Assembly (NCBI RefSeq): GCF_900474185.1
Contig: NZ_UCNW01000008.1
Location: 647,026-711,025 of the forward strand
Source of the DNA: Synechococcus sp. UW69
Lineage (GTDB): Bacteria > Cyanobacteriota > Cyanobacteriia > PCC-6307 > Cyanobiaceae
DNA length: 64,000 nt
Direction: 5' to 3'
The number at the start of each line of letters is the position of its first letter. Within the stretch, counting starts at the first letter, position 1. The notes below the pieces were generated by a model, which saw nothing but the letters and a program-made list of their open reading frames with translations, searched no databases and was not told where the DNA came from. The position numbers and the translations under genes are program-made. Of this stretch, positions 10,414-19,859 are shown piece by piece.

Positions 10414-11009
10414 CCACCACAGTGACCACCAAAGATCAGGATCACGGCCATACCGAGCATGCCGAGCATCCCGATCACCGCATGTTCGGCCTCGCCACTT
10501 TTCTAGTGGCGGACGCCATGACCTTCGCCGGCTTCTTTGCGGCCTACCTCACCTTTAAAGCGGTGAACCCACTCCCGGACGGGGCCATCTATGAACTCGA
10601 ACTGCCCCTGCCAATCCTTAACACCATTCTTCTCTTGGTGAGCAGTGCAACGTTCCACCGTGCTGGCCAAGCGATCCGACAGGACGACCACAAGCGCTGT
10701 CGACGCTGGCTCCTGATCACCGCAGGCCTCGGACTGGCCTTTCTGGTGAGCCAGATGGTCGAATATTTCACCCTCCCCTTCGGCCTGACCGACAACCTTT
10801 TCGCCAGCACCTTTTTCGCCGCCACCGGATTTCATGGTCTCCATGTGACCCTCGGCGCCCTGATGACCCTGATTGTCTGGTGGCAGGCAAGGCAACCGGA
10901 GGGCCGTGTAACCGCAGCCGACCACTTCCCCCTGGAGGCAGCGGAGTTGTACTGGCACTTTGTGGATGGGATCTGGGTGGTTCTTTTCGTGATCCTTTAT
11001 CTGCTCTGA
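10410..11009 (+). CDS. ctaE: cytochrome c oxidase subunit III CtaE
   Basis: A non-catalytic core subunit of the aa3 oxidase. It has 199 aa, with a His/Glu/Asp-rich N-terminus (residues 10-24, a possible metal-binding stretch), then five spans. Family motifs include FLVADAMTFAGFF, the ATGFHGLHVTLG block and the C-terminal YWHFVDGIWVVLF. It is translationally coupled to ctaD by the 4-nt overlap. Confidence 0.95.
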   Translation: MTTTVTTKDQDHGHTEHAEHPDHRMFGLATFLVADAMTFAGFFAAYLTFKAVNPLPDGAIYELELPLPILNTILLLVSSATFHRAGQAIRQDDHKRCRRWLLITAGLGLAFLVSQMVEYFTLPFGLTDNLFASTFFAATGFHGLHVTLGALMTLIVWWQARQPEGRVTAADHFPLEAAELYWHFVDGIWVVLFVILYLL

Positions 11010-11063
11010 TCCCTTGCCTTGATTGGCGGGCGTGGCCAGAATTCAATTGAATTAATTCCTGAA

Positions 11064-11435
11064 ATGCTGGTCGGCAAGGAACTGCTCGACAAGGCCAGAT
11101 CGCTCAGCAATCGGCCGGAAGACGACATCGCCCGCGGCTGTGGCTACGTGGGTCCGAGTGGACGTCTGCTGAAAAAAAGTTTCTATCGCGCCCTGGTAGA
11201 GGCCAAAGCAGCGGCCCAGGGGTGGCAGTTGCCGAAAAGCAGCAGCAGTTCTTCAGGCGGAAGCCGTGGTCGGCAGGCCGAGTTCCGAACCCGTGTTCAT
11301 GGCAACGGCAACCTGTTGATCGGCCATGCCTATACCCGTCGGCTCGGCCTTGAGCCCGGACAGGAATTCAAGATCGAACTCCAACGGGACTCCGGAATGA
11401 TCGTTCTTCAGCAGATGGATCAGGACCAGCCGTGA
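11064..11435 (+). CDS. cyAbrB-family transcriptional regulator
   Basis: A 123-aa DNA-binding protein of the cyanobacterial AbrB-like family, which adjusts nitrogen and carbon gene expression. The N-terminal block is LLDKARSLSNRPEDDIARGCGY; a Ser/Gly linker (about residues 59-69) leads to the C-terminal AbrB-like fold (HGNGNLLIGHAYTRRLGLEPGQ). The ATG at 11064 is chosen over an in-frame upstream start at 11019. It follows ctaE by 54 bp and overlaps the convergent ribE by 16 nt. Confidence 0.85.
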   Translation: MLVGKELLDKARSLSNRPEDDIARGCGYVGPSGRLLKKSFYRALVEAKAAAQGWQLPKSSSSSSGGSRGRQAEFRTRVHGNGNLLIGHAYTRRLGLEPGQEFKIELQRDSGMIVLQQMDQDQP

Positions 11436-12073
11436 GCGGCCAGCCAGTCGGATGTCAGCCCCTCCTCCGTGCTGCGGCCATCGGAAGGATCGGCATGCAG
11501 CAGACGCTCGGCATAACGAGCCAGTTGATCGGCTTCCAGATTCACGGTGTCTCCAATGGCCAGGTTCCTCAGGGTTGTTGCATCCCAGGTGTGGGGAATG
11601 ACGGCGAGGGAGAAAGTCGTTCCATCCGCTGAACACTCCGCCACCGTGAGGCTGATGCCGTCCACAGCAATGCTGGCCTTCTCACAGACGTAGCGGCCAA
11701 ATCGGGCTTCAGACCAGCGAATCGACAGAGCCCAGGAATGGGGGAGGGTCTCCAAGCAGGTGACTTCACCGGTGGCATCCACATGGCCACTCACCAAATG
11801 TCCCCCAAGGCGGTCGCTCAGCCGAAGCGCCGGCTCGAGGTTCACAGCTCCACCTCGGTCCGCTTTTCGTCCGAGCGTGGTGCGGCGCAGGGTTTCCTCA
11901 CTCACATCGGCGCGGAAGCCATCCGCGATCAGCTCAGCCGCCGTGAGGCAGACGCCATCAACGGCGACGCTATCGCCAAGCGCCAGGGGAGCAAAGGGAG
12001 CACAGCCCCAGACCAAAACAGCCCCGGCACGACGCTCAATCCTTCCCACTGACTGCACCAGCCCCGTGAACAT
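11420..12073 (-). CDS. ribE: riboflavin synthase, alpha subunit RibE
   Basis: Dismutates two 6,7-dimethyl-8-ribityllumazine molecules to riboflavin. It is 217 aa with the diagnostic MFTGLVQSVG start, two lumazine-binding half-repeats (GDSVAVDGVCLTAAEL; KASIAVDGISLTVAEC) and HLVSGHVDATGEV between them. The 3' end overlaps the cyAbrB gene tail to tail. Confidence 0.94.
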   Translation of the reverse strand: MFTGLVQSVGRIERRAGAVLVWGCAPFAPLALGDSVAVDGVCLTAAELIADGFRADVSEETLRRTTLGRKADRGGAVNLEPALRLSDRLGGHLVSGHVDATGEVTCLETLPHSWALSIRWSEARFGRYVCEKASIAVDGISLTVAECSADGTTFSLAVIPHTWDATTLRNLAIGDTVNLEADQLARYAERLLHADPSDGRSTEEGLTSDWLAAHGWS

Positions 12074-12122
12074 CGCTCGCAGCGGCTACCTAGTCATAAT
12101 CGGATAGAGCCACGCCGACGAC

Positions 12123-12671
12123 ATGGTCGAAATGAGCGTCGCCGGAATTGCCCTCGATGCCGCCAGCCGCACCCCCATGGTGCTCCTGCGGGATCCAAGC
12201 GGCCGACGTCAAGTTCCGATCTGGATCGACCAGGCCCAAGCCCACAACATCATGGCCGGCCTACAGGGCGGAGCACCACCGCGGCCTCTCAGCCATGACC
12301 TGATGGCAGCTCTGCTGGTAGCTGGAGGGCTCGAGCTGGAGCGCGTGATTGTCCATGCGATCGAAGACAGCACCTTTCACGCAGTCTTGAAGCTGCGACC
12401 TGATCTGGACGAAGGGGAATTAGCCGAAGACGAAGCACTGGAACTCATTGAAGTGGATGCCCGACCCAGCGACGCCATCGCGCTGGCGATCAGAACTGGG
12501 AGCAGCATTTGGATGCTGGAGGAAGTTGTAGCTGAAGCATCGATTCCGGTGGATGCGGAGGCCGATGCAGAAGATCAAAGTGCCTTCAGCCGTTTTGTCG
12601 ACGACCTCAGCCCTGCCGCGCTGGTGCGCCATCTGCGCAACCAGGACAACGAAGCCCCCTCGGAGGAGTGA
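12123..12671 (+). CDS. bifunctional nuclease family protein (DUF151)
   Basis: 182 aa with the DUF151 core: VLLRDPSGRRQVPIWIDQAQA, PRPLSHDLMAALL and VDARPSDAIALAIRTGSSIW. Homologues are described as nucleases acting on DNA and RNA in plants and other organisms; activity here is inferred. The C-terminus is acidic. It overlaps the aldo/keto reductase start by 4 nt (GTGA), so the two are probably co-translated. The gap to the divergent ribE is about 50 bp. Confidence 0.85.
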   Translation: MVEMSVAGIALDAASRTPMVLLRDPSGRRQVPIWIDQAQAHNIMAGLQGGAPPRPLSHDLMAALLVAGGLELERVIVHAIEDSTFHAVLKLRPDLDEGELAEDEALELIEVDARPSDAIALAIRTGSSIWMLEEVVAEASIPVDAEADAEDQSAFSRFVDDLSPAALVRHLRNQDNEAPSEE

Positions 12672-13789
12672 AAACCCGCGCCTTTGGTAGCGGGCGCCCC
12701 GTCAGCCTGTTCAGCCTGGGAACGATGCGAGCCCTCGACTCAGGCTCCCAGATGGCGGAGGTGCTCGACGCGGCAGCGGCAGCGGGGATCAACCACCTTG
12801 AAACCGCCCCTGCCTATGGACCTGCCGAACGTTTTCTGGGAGAGGCTCTTCGACAGAACACCCGGAGAGCTTCAGACCACTGGGTGATCACCAGCAAACT
12901 GCTGCCGGGATTGACCTTCGAGGAGGGACAACGTCGCCTTGACCAGATCCTGGAGCGCCTGGGCTGCCCACACCTCGACAACCTTGCCGTCCATGGCATC
13001 AACCGGAAGGACCACCTTGACTGGGCTCTGGTGGGGCACGGTTCCAAACTTCTCGACTGGGCCCTCAACAGCGGCCGCGTCACCCAGGTGGGCTTCAGCA
13101 GCCATGGCAGCAATCCGCTGATCGATCTGGCGCTGCGCAGCCAGCGATTCACCTTCTGCAGCCTGCACTTGCATTGGCTTGACCCCAAGCGGCTGCCCTT
13201 AGCCCACTGGGCATTGAGCCATGGGATTGGCGTGATGGCGATCTCTCCCGCTGACAAAGGAGGGCGCCTGCAGGCACCGAGCCCAACGCTGGTGGAGGAC
13301 TGCACCCCGTTTGCGCCCTTGCAACTGGCCTACAGATTCCTGCTGTCGCAGGGCATCAGCACCCTGACTGTTGGTGCTGCCGTTCCCGATGATCTCCAAC
13401 TCGCTGTAAAGCTGGCGCAAGCAGATGGCCCGCTCAACGATGCAGAGCACCAGGCCTTATTCACGGCACAGGCGCGCCAGGAAGAACGGCTCGGCCAAGA
13501 GCAATGCAAACAGTGTCAGGCGTGCCTCCCCTGTCCAAAGCAGGTTCCGATTCCCGAACTGTTGCGTCTGCGCAACCTGGCCATCGGCCATGAGCTCAAC
13601 GCTTTTGCGCAGGAGCGTTACAACCTGATCGGTCGTGCAGGCCACTGGTGGGAAGAGCACGATGCCTCTGCCTGTGAACGCTGTGGGGAGTGCCTGCCCC
13701 GATGCCCACATCAACTGCCCATCCCTGATCTGCTGGCGGACACCCACCAACGGTTGGTGGCTTCACCGCGACGACGTCTATGGAGCTGA
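12668..13789 (+). CDS. aldo/keto reductase with C-terminal 4Fe-4S ferredoxin domain
   Basis: 373 aa from GTG. Residues 1-250 form an aldo/keto reductase barrel (catalytic Tyr50 in TAPAYGPAE, HGINRKDH, GFSSHG, GVMAISPADKGG). The tail has two cysteine clusters: C280/C283/C286/C289 and C336/C339/C342/C346, each followed by a PIP motif, consistent with two [4Fe-4S] clusters. Such fusions are common in anaerobes and cyanobacteria; substrate unknown. The 3' end overlaps the PotD-like gene by 12 nt tail to tail. Confidence 0.88.
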   Translation: MKTRAFGSGRPVSLFSLGTMRALDSGSQMAEVLDAAAAAGINHLETAPAYGPAERFLGEALRQNTRRASDHWVITSKLLPGLTFEEGQRRLDQILERLGCPHLDNLAVHGINRKDHLDWALVGHGSKLLDWALNSGRVTQVGFSSHGSNPLIDLALRSQRFTFCSLHLHWLDPKRLPLAHWALSHGIGVMAISPADKGGRLQAPSPTLVEDCTPFAPLQLAYRFLLSQGISTLTVGAAVPDDLQLAVKLAQADGPLNDAEHQALFTAQARQEERLGQEQCKQCQACLPCPKQVPIPELLRLRNLAIGHELNAFAQERYNLIGRAGHWWEEHDASACERCGECLPRCPHQLPIPDLLADTHQRLVASPRRRLWS

Positions 13790-14788
13790 ATCACTCCAGA
13801 GGCGTTCTAACTCCTCCCGCCCTTCCGGCGGCAGCGGCGGCAGCGACCAACAGCGTGACCAGGTGTCGGCGGGAGGAAACAGCAAGGGCTGAAGACGAGC
13901 AGGCAGAGCGTTTTGATCCGCCATTGCCCCTGGCATCGAATCTGACGAGGTAATTGGGGCACGCCAGCCCAGCTGAACGAGGCGGCGGCGCAGGGGATCC
14001 CGCCAACCCTGTTCAACCCAGCCTTGGGGCACCGGCTCGCGGCTGGCTTCCGGTCGAAGCAGAACGGTCCAGTGCAAGGGTGCGCCGGATTCGGGCAGAA
14101 CAGCCCGAAGACGCGGATCCCGTCTCAGCAGAGCGATGCAACGGTTGAGCGGGAGAACAACCACCCGGGCATCGCCCTTGAGGAGCCAATTGCTGGCCTG
14201 ACGATCATCAAAGGTGAGCACCTGTCGACGGAGCTGGCTCAACGCCTGCCCCCCACCCAAATGGTCCGCCAGGCTCAGCACCAGTCGGGGGCTGGCGGGC
14301 AGCACCACACGCCCTGCCAAGGCGGAATCCAGCAACAGGGGCCAACCCTCCTGCGCCACGGCCCCGTCATCCCGCAGCAACATCACCCAGGGACTAACGG
14401 CCAGCGGCAACACCCGACCCTGCAGCGCCCCCAGCCCTCCCAGCAAAGACTTGGCCTGGCCATCCAACTGACGGAAAAGCGGTTCAGAAGCAATGGGCTG
14501 CAGCGTGTCAGGTGAGTGGGCGTCGAGCCACCCATCCCCCATCACCAGCAGATCGGCGCGCGCCCGATCCTGCGGCGTCCAGTCCTGCGGCGATGGAGCA
14601 AGCGTCAACCGCCATGGCTTGGGCAGAGCATCAGCCCACGGTTTCGGCAACACTCCAGCCGGTGCCATCAGGGTTGGAGCCTCTGTCGCCTGACGACAGC
14701 CCGCCAGCACAACTGACCACGTCGCCCCGATCATCTGGAGCACATGGCGCCGGCTCAGGGGACCCAACCGCTCACTCCAGACGTTCAT
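13778..14788 (-). CDS. PotD-like substrate-binding lipoprotein
   Basis: 336 aa. The N-terminus combines a twin-arginine-like LSRRHVLQM with a lipobox ending LAGC, so a Tat-exported lipoprotein is likely. The mature part has periplasmic binding protein features (ADLLVMGDGWLD, PLAVSPWVMLLRDD, WPLLLDSALAGRVVLP) resembling polyamine-type binding proteins of ABC importers. No transporter permease or ATPase is adjacent. It overlaps the upstream CobT-like gene by 4 nt, suggesting co-transcription. Confidence 0.7.
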   Translation of the reverse strand: MNVWSERLGPLSRRHVLQMIGATWSVVLAGCRQATEAPTLMAPAGVLPKPWADALPKPWRLTLAPSPQDWTPQDRARADLLVMGDGWLDAHSPDTLQPIASEPLFRQLDGQAKSLLGGLGALQGRVLPLAVSPWVMLLRDDGAVAQEGWPLLLDSALAGRVVLPASPRLVLSLADHLGGGQALSQLRRQVLTFDDRQASNWLLKGDARVVVLPLNRCIALLRRDPRLRAVLPESGAPLHWTVLLRPEASREPVPQGWVEQGWRDPLRRRLVQLGWRAPITSSDSMPGAMADQNALPARLQPLLFPPADTWSRCWSLPPLPPEGREELERLWSDSAP

Positions 14789-15984
14789 GGCGTTGACGTT
14801 ACGGGGCGGTTGAGCAGCTGCTCCAAAGCACGCTCACAATCCCGCACCAGGTCGGAACAAGTGCATCCGCGCAGCTGGGCAAGCAGCAACAGTGCACCGG
14901 CCCCCACACCTTCTTTCACGTATCCCCGCTCATAGTCCAGCAACGGCTGATGGGTGCTGCTGTGAAAGCGGACGCCACAGGCCAGGACGGACAGTGAAGT
15001 ATCCACAAGGCCTGCGGTGGCATCCACAAGCCCCCCCAAAGGGGACTGGCTTGTGGATGCGGCCCCCTCATCAGCGAGCCAACCGGTTGTGCCGATGAGC
15101 ACTTGAGACGCCAGGCGTTCCCGCTGACTTGCAGGCAAGGCCTGCATCGCAAGAGCCAGAACAGCCAGCATCTGGCAACCCCCACCCAGCAACAGCGGTT
15201 GTCCCGCCGACACGGCTCCCACCAACACCCCTGAAGCAAAGGCCTGAAAGGGGTCACCGACAGCGGCAAGAATCTGCTCGGGGGCAGGATGCGCTCCGAG
15301 CGATGCTCTTTGCAGACCTCTTGTCACCAGCGCTTGCTTGAGCTGCTGAGGGGGGTGACGTGCACTGCCGCTGATCAGATGGGCGACCTCCACGCCGAGG
15401 GCCGTCAGCACCGCTTGAGCGGTTGTGGTCCCTCCAGGAACACATTCCGCGAGCACCAGGGGGCGTTGCAACCGCCTGCCCAAGAGCTCTCCACGTCGCC
15501 AAAGGTGCTGCACCCGCGGCAACGGCATCGCCGCTCCGCTCGACAGACACGCCGATGGCCCCTGATCCAGGGCTTCAATCTCCAGGTGGGGGAAATCGGG
15601 TCTCTGCGTTAGGCCGAGAGCCGCCACCTGCGGGTTCAACTTCAATCGGCGCACCGCAACATGGCTGAGCAGGGCGGGGGAGACACCAGCGGGCAGCGGC
15701 GGCAGAGGCCAACGGCGCTGCCCAGCCGGCCCATGGATCAGGAGCTCCGCATCAGCAAGGGCCGTAAAGCGACGCGAGGCCGCTGTCGAGCCTGCGGCAG
15801 AGATTCCCTCATGCTCCGCCGTCTGCGTGGCAGCCAGCACCAGTAACAGATCCACGGATTGATCCCTGGACTTCCAGGGATGGAGGGACTCCTCATGCAG
15901 AGGGCTTGCTCCGCGACGTCCCAGCTGCTGACAGCCCTGGGGCAACACGGACGGATCAGAGGGGGTCGAGGGCAACGAGTCCAT
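14785..15984 (-). CDS. CobT-like nicotinate-nucleotide phosphoribosyltransferase
   Basis: 399 aa from the ATG at 15984 (a longer frame to 16050 would overlap DUF2232 further). It belongs to the archaeal/cyanobacterial CobT-like branch by the blocks LAECVPGGTTTAQAVLTALG, LGAHPAPEQILAAVGDPFQ, AGQPLLLGGGCQMLA and VLIGTTGWLADEG. The role is activation of the lower-ligand base of a cobamide using nicotinate mononucleotide. Marine Synechococcus are known to make pseudocobalamin, so the base may be adenine. The start overlaps DUF2232 by 29 nt. Confidence 0.82.
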   Translation of the reverse strand: MDSLPSTPSDPSVLPQGCQQLGRRGASPLHEESLHPWKSRDQSVDLLLVLAATQTAEHEGISAAGSTAASRRFTALADAELLIHGPAGQRRWPLPPLPAGVSPALLSHVAVRRLKLNPQVAALGLTQRPDFPHLEIEALDQGPSACLSSGAAMPLPRVQHLWRRGELLGRRLQRPLVLAECVPGGTTTAQAVLTALGVEVAHLISGSARHPPQQLKQALVTRGLQRASLGAHPAPEQILAAVGDPFQAFASGVLVGAVSAGQPLLLGGGCQMLAVLALAMQALPASQRERLASQVLIGTTGWLADEGAASTSQSPLGGLVDATAGLVDTSLSVLACGVRFHSSTHQPLLDYERGYVKEGVGAGALLLLAQLRGCTCSDLVRDCERALEQLLNRPVTSTP

Positions 15985-16609
15985 GCAGCAGCCTCGGAGG
16001 CTCCGGAATCGGTGATCGCAGGCGGGGAAAAATCCAGTACGCCAGAGCATGCAGCGAAAGGACGTAGATGACCTCCTGAACCACCACCAAGAGCAGCGCC
16101 ATCAACTGAACCTGGGTGAGATCGGGGGTGATCGGAAGATGAAGCGCCACGATCACTCGGTCGAGCAGAGCAGAACCTGCACGGGTGATGACGACCCAGA
16201 GGTTTTCTCCCACCAGCAACGAGAGCACCACAACTCTGACCAGGAAGCCTGCTGTTCCAAGAACGACTCCGCCCGACCAGCTCAGCCACCAGCTGACACC
16301 CCGGCACCAGCTCCAGCCCAGCCACAGTGATAAGAGCCCGTAAGGGAACAGCAGAAGTGGGCCACGCAATGGACCCATCAGCGCTGTGAGCAGCAGCACA
16401 GAAAGCAGCAGACCCTCGGCACCGGAGCGGCTGCCACGGCGCAACTGCAGCAGGATCAGTGGAAGAGGCAGGGCCAGGCGGAAGAGAGCACCACCCACCG
16501 GGAGGTAGTAAAGAGCCAGCCAAATCAGACCCGTCGCAGCAGCGAGATAAGCCCCCTCAACCAGCCTCAGTGCCTGCTGGCGACTCAACCGGGGGGTTTC
16601 TGCGGTCAT
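15956..16609 (-). CDS. DUF2232-type integral membrane protein
   Basis: 217 aa and very hydrophobic, with six or so predicted spans and few polar loops; it ends in a short soluble tail (PRLRSPIPEPPRLLHG). The arrangement fits the cyanobacterial DUF2232 family. Its ATG overlaps the lipoprotein stop (ATGA), placing it in the topA to PotD-like minus-strand run. Function unknown. Confidence 0.7.
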   Translation of the reverse strand: MTAETPRLSRQQALRLVEGAYLAAATGLIWLALYYLPVGGALFRLALPLPLILLQLRRGSRSGAEGLLLSVLLLTALMGPLRGPLLLFPYGLLSLWLGWSWCRGVSWWLSWSGGVVLGTAGFLVRVVVLSLLVGENLWVVITRAGSALLDRVIVALHLPITPDLTQVQLMALLLVVVQEVIYVLSLHALAYWIFPRLRSPIPEPPRLLHGLVALDPL

Positions 16610-17049
16610 GGCTCTACCCGCTCAATCCGTTCAACCGCAAAGCCGACATCCGCCTCACGCAGAGCTCGGGTGACGGCCTCAGCAGGCGCCGCGGGATCGG
16701 CTCCGGCCAAACGGATGGTGATCCGGTAAGGCGCCTGGGGCAGACGTTGTGATGCGGTTGGCCGAGGTGTTGTCTCCGGTGTTGTCTCCGGCACTGTCTC
16801 CTGCGAATCCTGAGAAACAGGGGCAGAGATCGCTGGGGTTGGAGAGTTCGGCTCTGCAGGGGATGCAGCCTCAGGTGCCGATCCAGTGGAACGGTCCCCC
16901 GTTGGGCTGGTCTTGGACGCCTGAACTGGCGCAACCTGCATCGGCCTGTCTTCAGGCACCGCAAAGGACCGTTCCAACTGCTCGGCGACCGGTGTCCCTG
17001 CACAGGCCTGCAGAAGCCCGACGGGCAGCATCCAAAGCAGACGGGGCAT
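16606..17049 (-). CDS. small proline/threonine-rich lipoprotein
   Basis: 147 aa. The signal sequence [16 protein letters not shown] ends in a lipobox Cys at residue 16. A disordered Pro/Thr/Glu linker (about residues 30-105) leads to a C-terminal domain of about 40 residues (PYRITIRLAGADPAAPAEAV...). Start and topA stop share one base (TGATG). Not recognised; likely an envelope lipoprotein. Confidence 0.65.
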   Translation of the reverse strand: MPRLLWMLPVGLLQACAGTPVAEQLERSFAVPEDRPMQVAPVQASKTSPTGDRSTGSAPEAASPAEPNSPTPAISAPVSQDSQETVPETTPETTPRPTASQRLPQAPYRITIRLAGADPAAPAEAVTRALREADVGFAVERIERVEP

Positions 17050-19748
17050 CAGTTTTCAGCTGGCTTGATCACCCGCACCGCACTGGCCCTAAGACGACCA
17101 GTCTTTGTGGTGGCGGGGGGTTTTTTAGCCGCAGGCTTTTTGGCTGCTGGCTTCTTTGCCGCTGTTTTTTTGGCGGCGGTTTTGCGCGCGCCCTTTTTCG
17201 AGGCCGCCTTGGCGGCGAGCAGTTCTACCGCTTCCTCGAGGGTCACATCATCAGCACCCTTGCCTTCCGGCAGCGAAGCATTCACCTTGCCCTGCTTGAC
17301 ATAAAGGCCATAGGGGCCGTCATAGACCTGAATCGTTTCATCACTACCCTCCGGCTTGCCGAGGTCTTTAAGGGCGGTGCGTCCACCCCGCCCACGTTTG
17401 GGCATGGCCAGCAACTCGAGAGCACGGCTCAGTCCCACCCCCAGAACATCGTCATCGCCCTTCAAGGATCGGTAGTCCTTCTCGCCCTTGCCTTTATCCC
17501 AAACCACGTAGGGGCCAAAGCGGCCCAGCCCCGCCTGAATGCGCCCACCATCCGGGTGCTCGCCCAGAAGACGCGGCAACCGCAGTAGTCCAAGCGCATC
17601 CTCCAAGGTGAGGTCCTCAGGCTTCTGTCCCTTGGGAAGGGACGCGCGTTTGGGCTTGGGATTCTCATCACTCACCTGCCCCCGCTGCACATACGGGCCG
17701 TACTGACCGAACAGCAGGTAGACCAGGTCACCCGTTTCCGGATCCTCGCCAATGGATTCGGGGCCGTCAGCCTTCTGTTTGAGGATCAGTTCGGCCTGAT
17801 CTTCATCCAAATCAGCCGGGGTGATCTCCCGGGGCAAGGTGGCCTTGATCAGCTCCTCCTCACCATCGTCGCTGACGCGTTTGGCCTCCAAATAGGCGCC
17901 AAAACGGCCGATGCGCACCACGGAGGACAAACCCTCGAGGTCGATGGTGCGGGATGCACCGGGATCGATGTCCCCTTCCCGCTGCTGAACCTGGGTTTCA
18001 AGACCCTCATCACCCTTATAAAAGCCCTCCAGATAGGGAAGCCACTGCACCTTGCCGTGGGAGATCTCATCCAGAGTGTTCTCCATCCGAGCGGTGAAAC
18101 TGGTGTCGACCAGCTCGGGGAAATGCTCCTCCAGCAACGCCGTCACAGCAAAAGCGGTGAAGCTGGGGGTGAGTGCATTGCCCAGGAGCGTGGCGTAACC
18201 ACGATCAACGATCGTTCCGATGATCGAGGCGTAGGTCGAGGGCCGGCCGATGCCCTCTTTTTCCAGCATCTTCACGAGGGAAGCCTCGCTAAACCGTGCC
18301 GGGGGTTGGGTCTGATGACCCAGCGGCTCAACAGCCTTCGGCTTTGGTGCATCCCCAACGCTCAGCGCCGGCAACAACACTTCCTGACCTTCAAGTGCTG
18401 CATCCGGATCATCACTTCCCTCCACGTAGGCACGGAAGAAACCGGGAAAGTCAATGCGCTTGCCGCTGGATCGGAAACTGGCTTCTCCTGAACTGAGATC
18501 CACCGACAGCATCGTCAGCCTTGCTTCGGCCATCTGGCTGGCCACGGTGCGCTTCCAGATCAGTTCGTAGACCGCCAGGTCTCTCCCATCGAGGCCGGTT
18601 TCGCCGGGGGTGCGGAAGCTTTCGCCTGAGGGACGAATCGCTTCGTGAGCCTCCTGGGCGTTGCGGGCTTTGGTGCTGAATTGCCGCGGCCCCTTGCTCA
18701 GATACTCCTTGCCGTAAAGGCTCTCAACACAGCTGCGCGATGCATTGATCGCTTGATCAGACAAATGCACCGAGTCGGTCCGCATGTAAGTGATGAAACC
18801 GCGTTCGTAGAGCCCCTGGGCACAGCGCATGGTTTCCCGGGCTGAGAGGCGTAGCTTGCGATTGGCCTCCTGTTGGAGGGTGCTGGTGGTGAAGGGAGGC
18901 ACCGGCTTGCGCACGGTGGGCTTCTCCTCCACCGCATCCACCGTCCAGGCGTTCGATCGCACGGTTTCAGCCAAGGCCTTGGCCTCGCTCTCACTGAGCA
19001 GCCGAACGGCACTGCCCGCCTTCAGCCCACCGGTGCTTTCATCAAAATCATTGCCGGTGGCAATGCGCTGTCCACCCACGTGAGTGAGCTTGGCCTCAAA
19101 GGCACTGCCCGACTGCTCGAGCTTGGCCTTGAGGTCCCAGTAACTTCCGCTGCGGAAGGCCCTGCGGGCCCGCTCCCGTTGCACCAGAAGCCGAACCGCA
19201 ACGGACTGCACACGTCCCGCGGAGAGCCCCCAGGCCACCTTTTTCCAGAGGAGAGGAGAAAGGGTGTAACCCACAAGGCGATCGAGGATGCGCCTGGTCT
19301 CCTGGGCGTGGACCAGCTCCATATCGAGATCGCGGGTCTGATCCAGCGCTTTGCCGATGGCTTCCTTGGTGATTTCGTGGAACACCATCCGCTTCACAGG
19401 CACCTTTGGAGCCAAAAGCTGCAGCAGGTGCCAGCTAATGCTCTCTCCTTCCCGGTCTTCGTCCGTTGCCAGCAGCAACTGATCAGCACCCTTGAGGGCG
19501 TCTTTCAACTCCCGAACCACTTTTTTCTTGTCCTTCGGGACCACATACAGCGGATCAAAATCCGCTTCCGTGTTCACGCCAAGGTTGGCCCACTTCTGCC
19601 CTTTGGCAGATGCCGGAATCTCGCTGGCGTTGTTGGGAAGGTCGCGGACATGCCCCATAGAGGCTTCAACTTTGAATCCCTTGGGAAGGAAGCCACGGAT
19701 GGTCTTGGCCTTCGTGGGGCTTTCAACGATGACGAGGGTGTGCGCCAC
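17049..19748 (-). CDS. topA: DNA topoisomerase I TopA
   Basis: Type IA topoisomerase relaxing negative supercoils. The start is taken as GTG at 19748 (reads [16 protein letters not shown], the cyanobacterial start), 899 aa; a TTG three codons upstream is also possible. The TOPRIM motif ([16 protein letters not shown]) and the active-site region [10 protein letters not shown] (catalytic Tyr in YMRTDS) are present. The C-terminus carries several topo C-terminal repeats ([28 protein letters not shown]) and a long Lys/Ala tail of the KKxAAKK type, as in other cyanobacteria. Confidence 0.95.
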   Translation of the reverse strand: MAHTLVIVESPTKAKTIRGFLPKGFKVEASMGHVRDLPNNASEIPASAKGQKWANLGVNTEADFDPLYVVPKDKKKVVRELKDALKGADQLLLATDEDREGESISWHLLQLLAPKVPVKRMVFHEITKEAIGKALDQTRDLDMELVHAQETRRILDRLVGYTLSPLLWKKVAWGLSAGRVQSVAVRLLVQRERARRAFRSGSYWDLKAKLEQSGSAFEAKLTHVGGQRIATGNDFDESTGGLKAGSAVRLLSESEAKALAETVRSNAWTVDAVEEKPTVRKPVPPFTTSTLQQEANRKLRLSARETMRCAQGLYERGFITYMRTDSVHLSDQAINASRSCVESLYGKEYLSKGPRQFSTKARNAQEAHEAIRPSGESFRTPGETGLDGRDLAVYELIWKRTVASQMAEARLTMLSVDLSSGEASFRSSGKRIDFPGFFRAYVEGSDDPDAALEGQEVLLPALSVGDAPKPKAVEPLGHQTQPPARFSEASLVKMLEKEGIGRPSTYASIIGTIVDRGYATLLGNALTPSFTAFAVTALLEEHFPELVDTSFTARMENTLDEISHGKVQWLPYLEGFYKGDEGLETQVQQREGDIDPGASRTIDLEGLSSVVRIGRFGAYLEAKRVSDDGEEELIKATLPREITPADLDEDQAELILKQKADGPESIGEDPETGDLVYLLFGQYGPYVQRGQVSDENPKPKRASLPKGQKPEDLTLEDALGLLRLPRLLGEHPDGGRIQAGLGRFGPYVVWDKGKGEKDYRSLKGDDDVLGVGLSRALELLAMPKRGRGGRTALKDLGKPEGSDETIQVYDGPYGLYVKQGKVNASLPEGKGADDVTLEEAVELLAAKAASKKGARKTAAKKTAAKKPAAKKPAAKKPPATTKTGRLRASAVRVIKPAEN

Positions 19749-19859
19749 TAGCGGCAAGTGAACCGTTCCCCTTCTTTATCGCACCAAGCATCTCTCTGCA
19801 TGTCCGTCTGCGCGTCAAGCGCCGCTACAGTCGCCGCAGCGCAACGGTTCCAGGCTGCC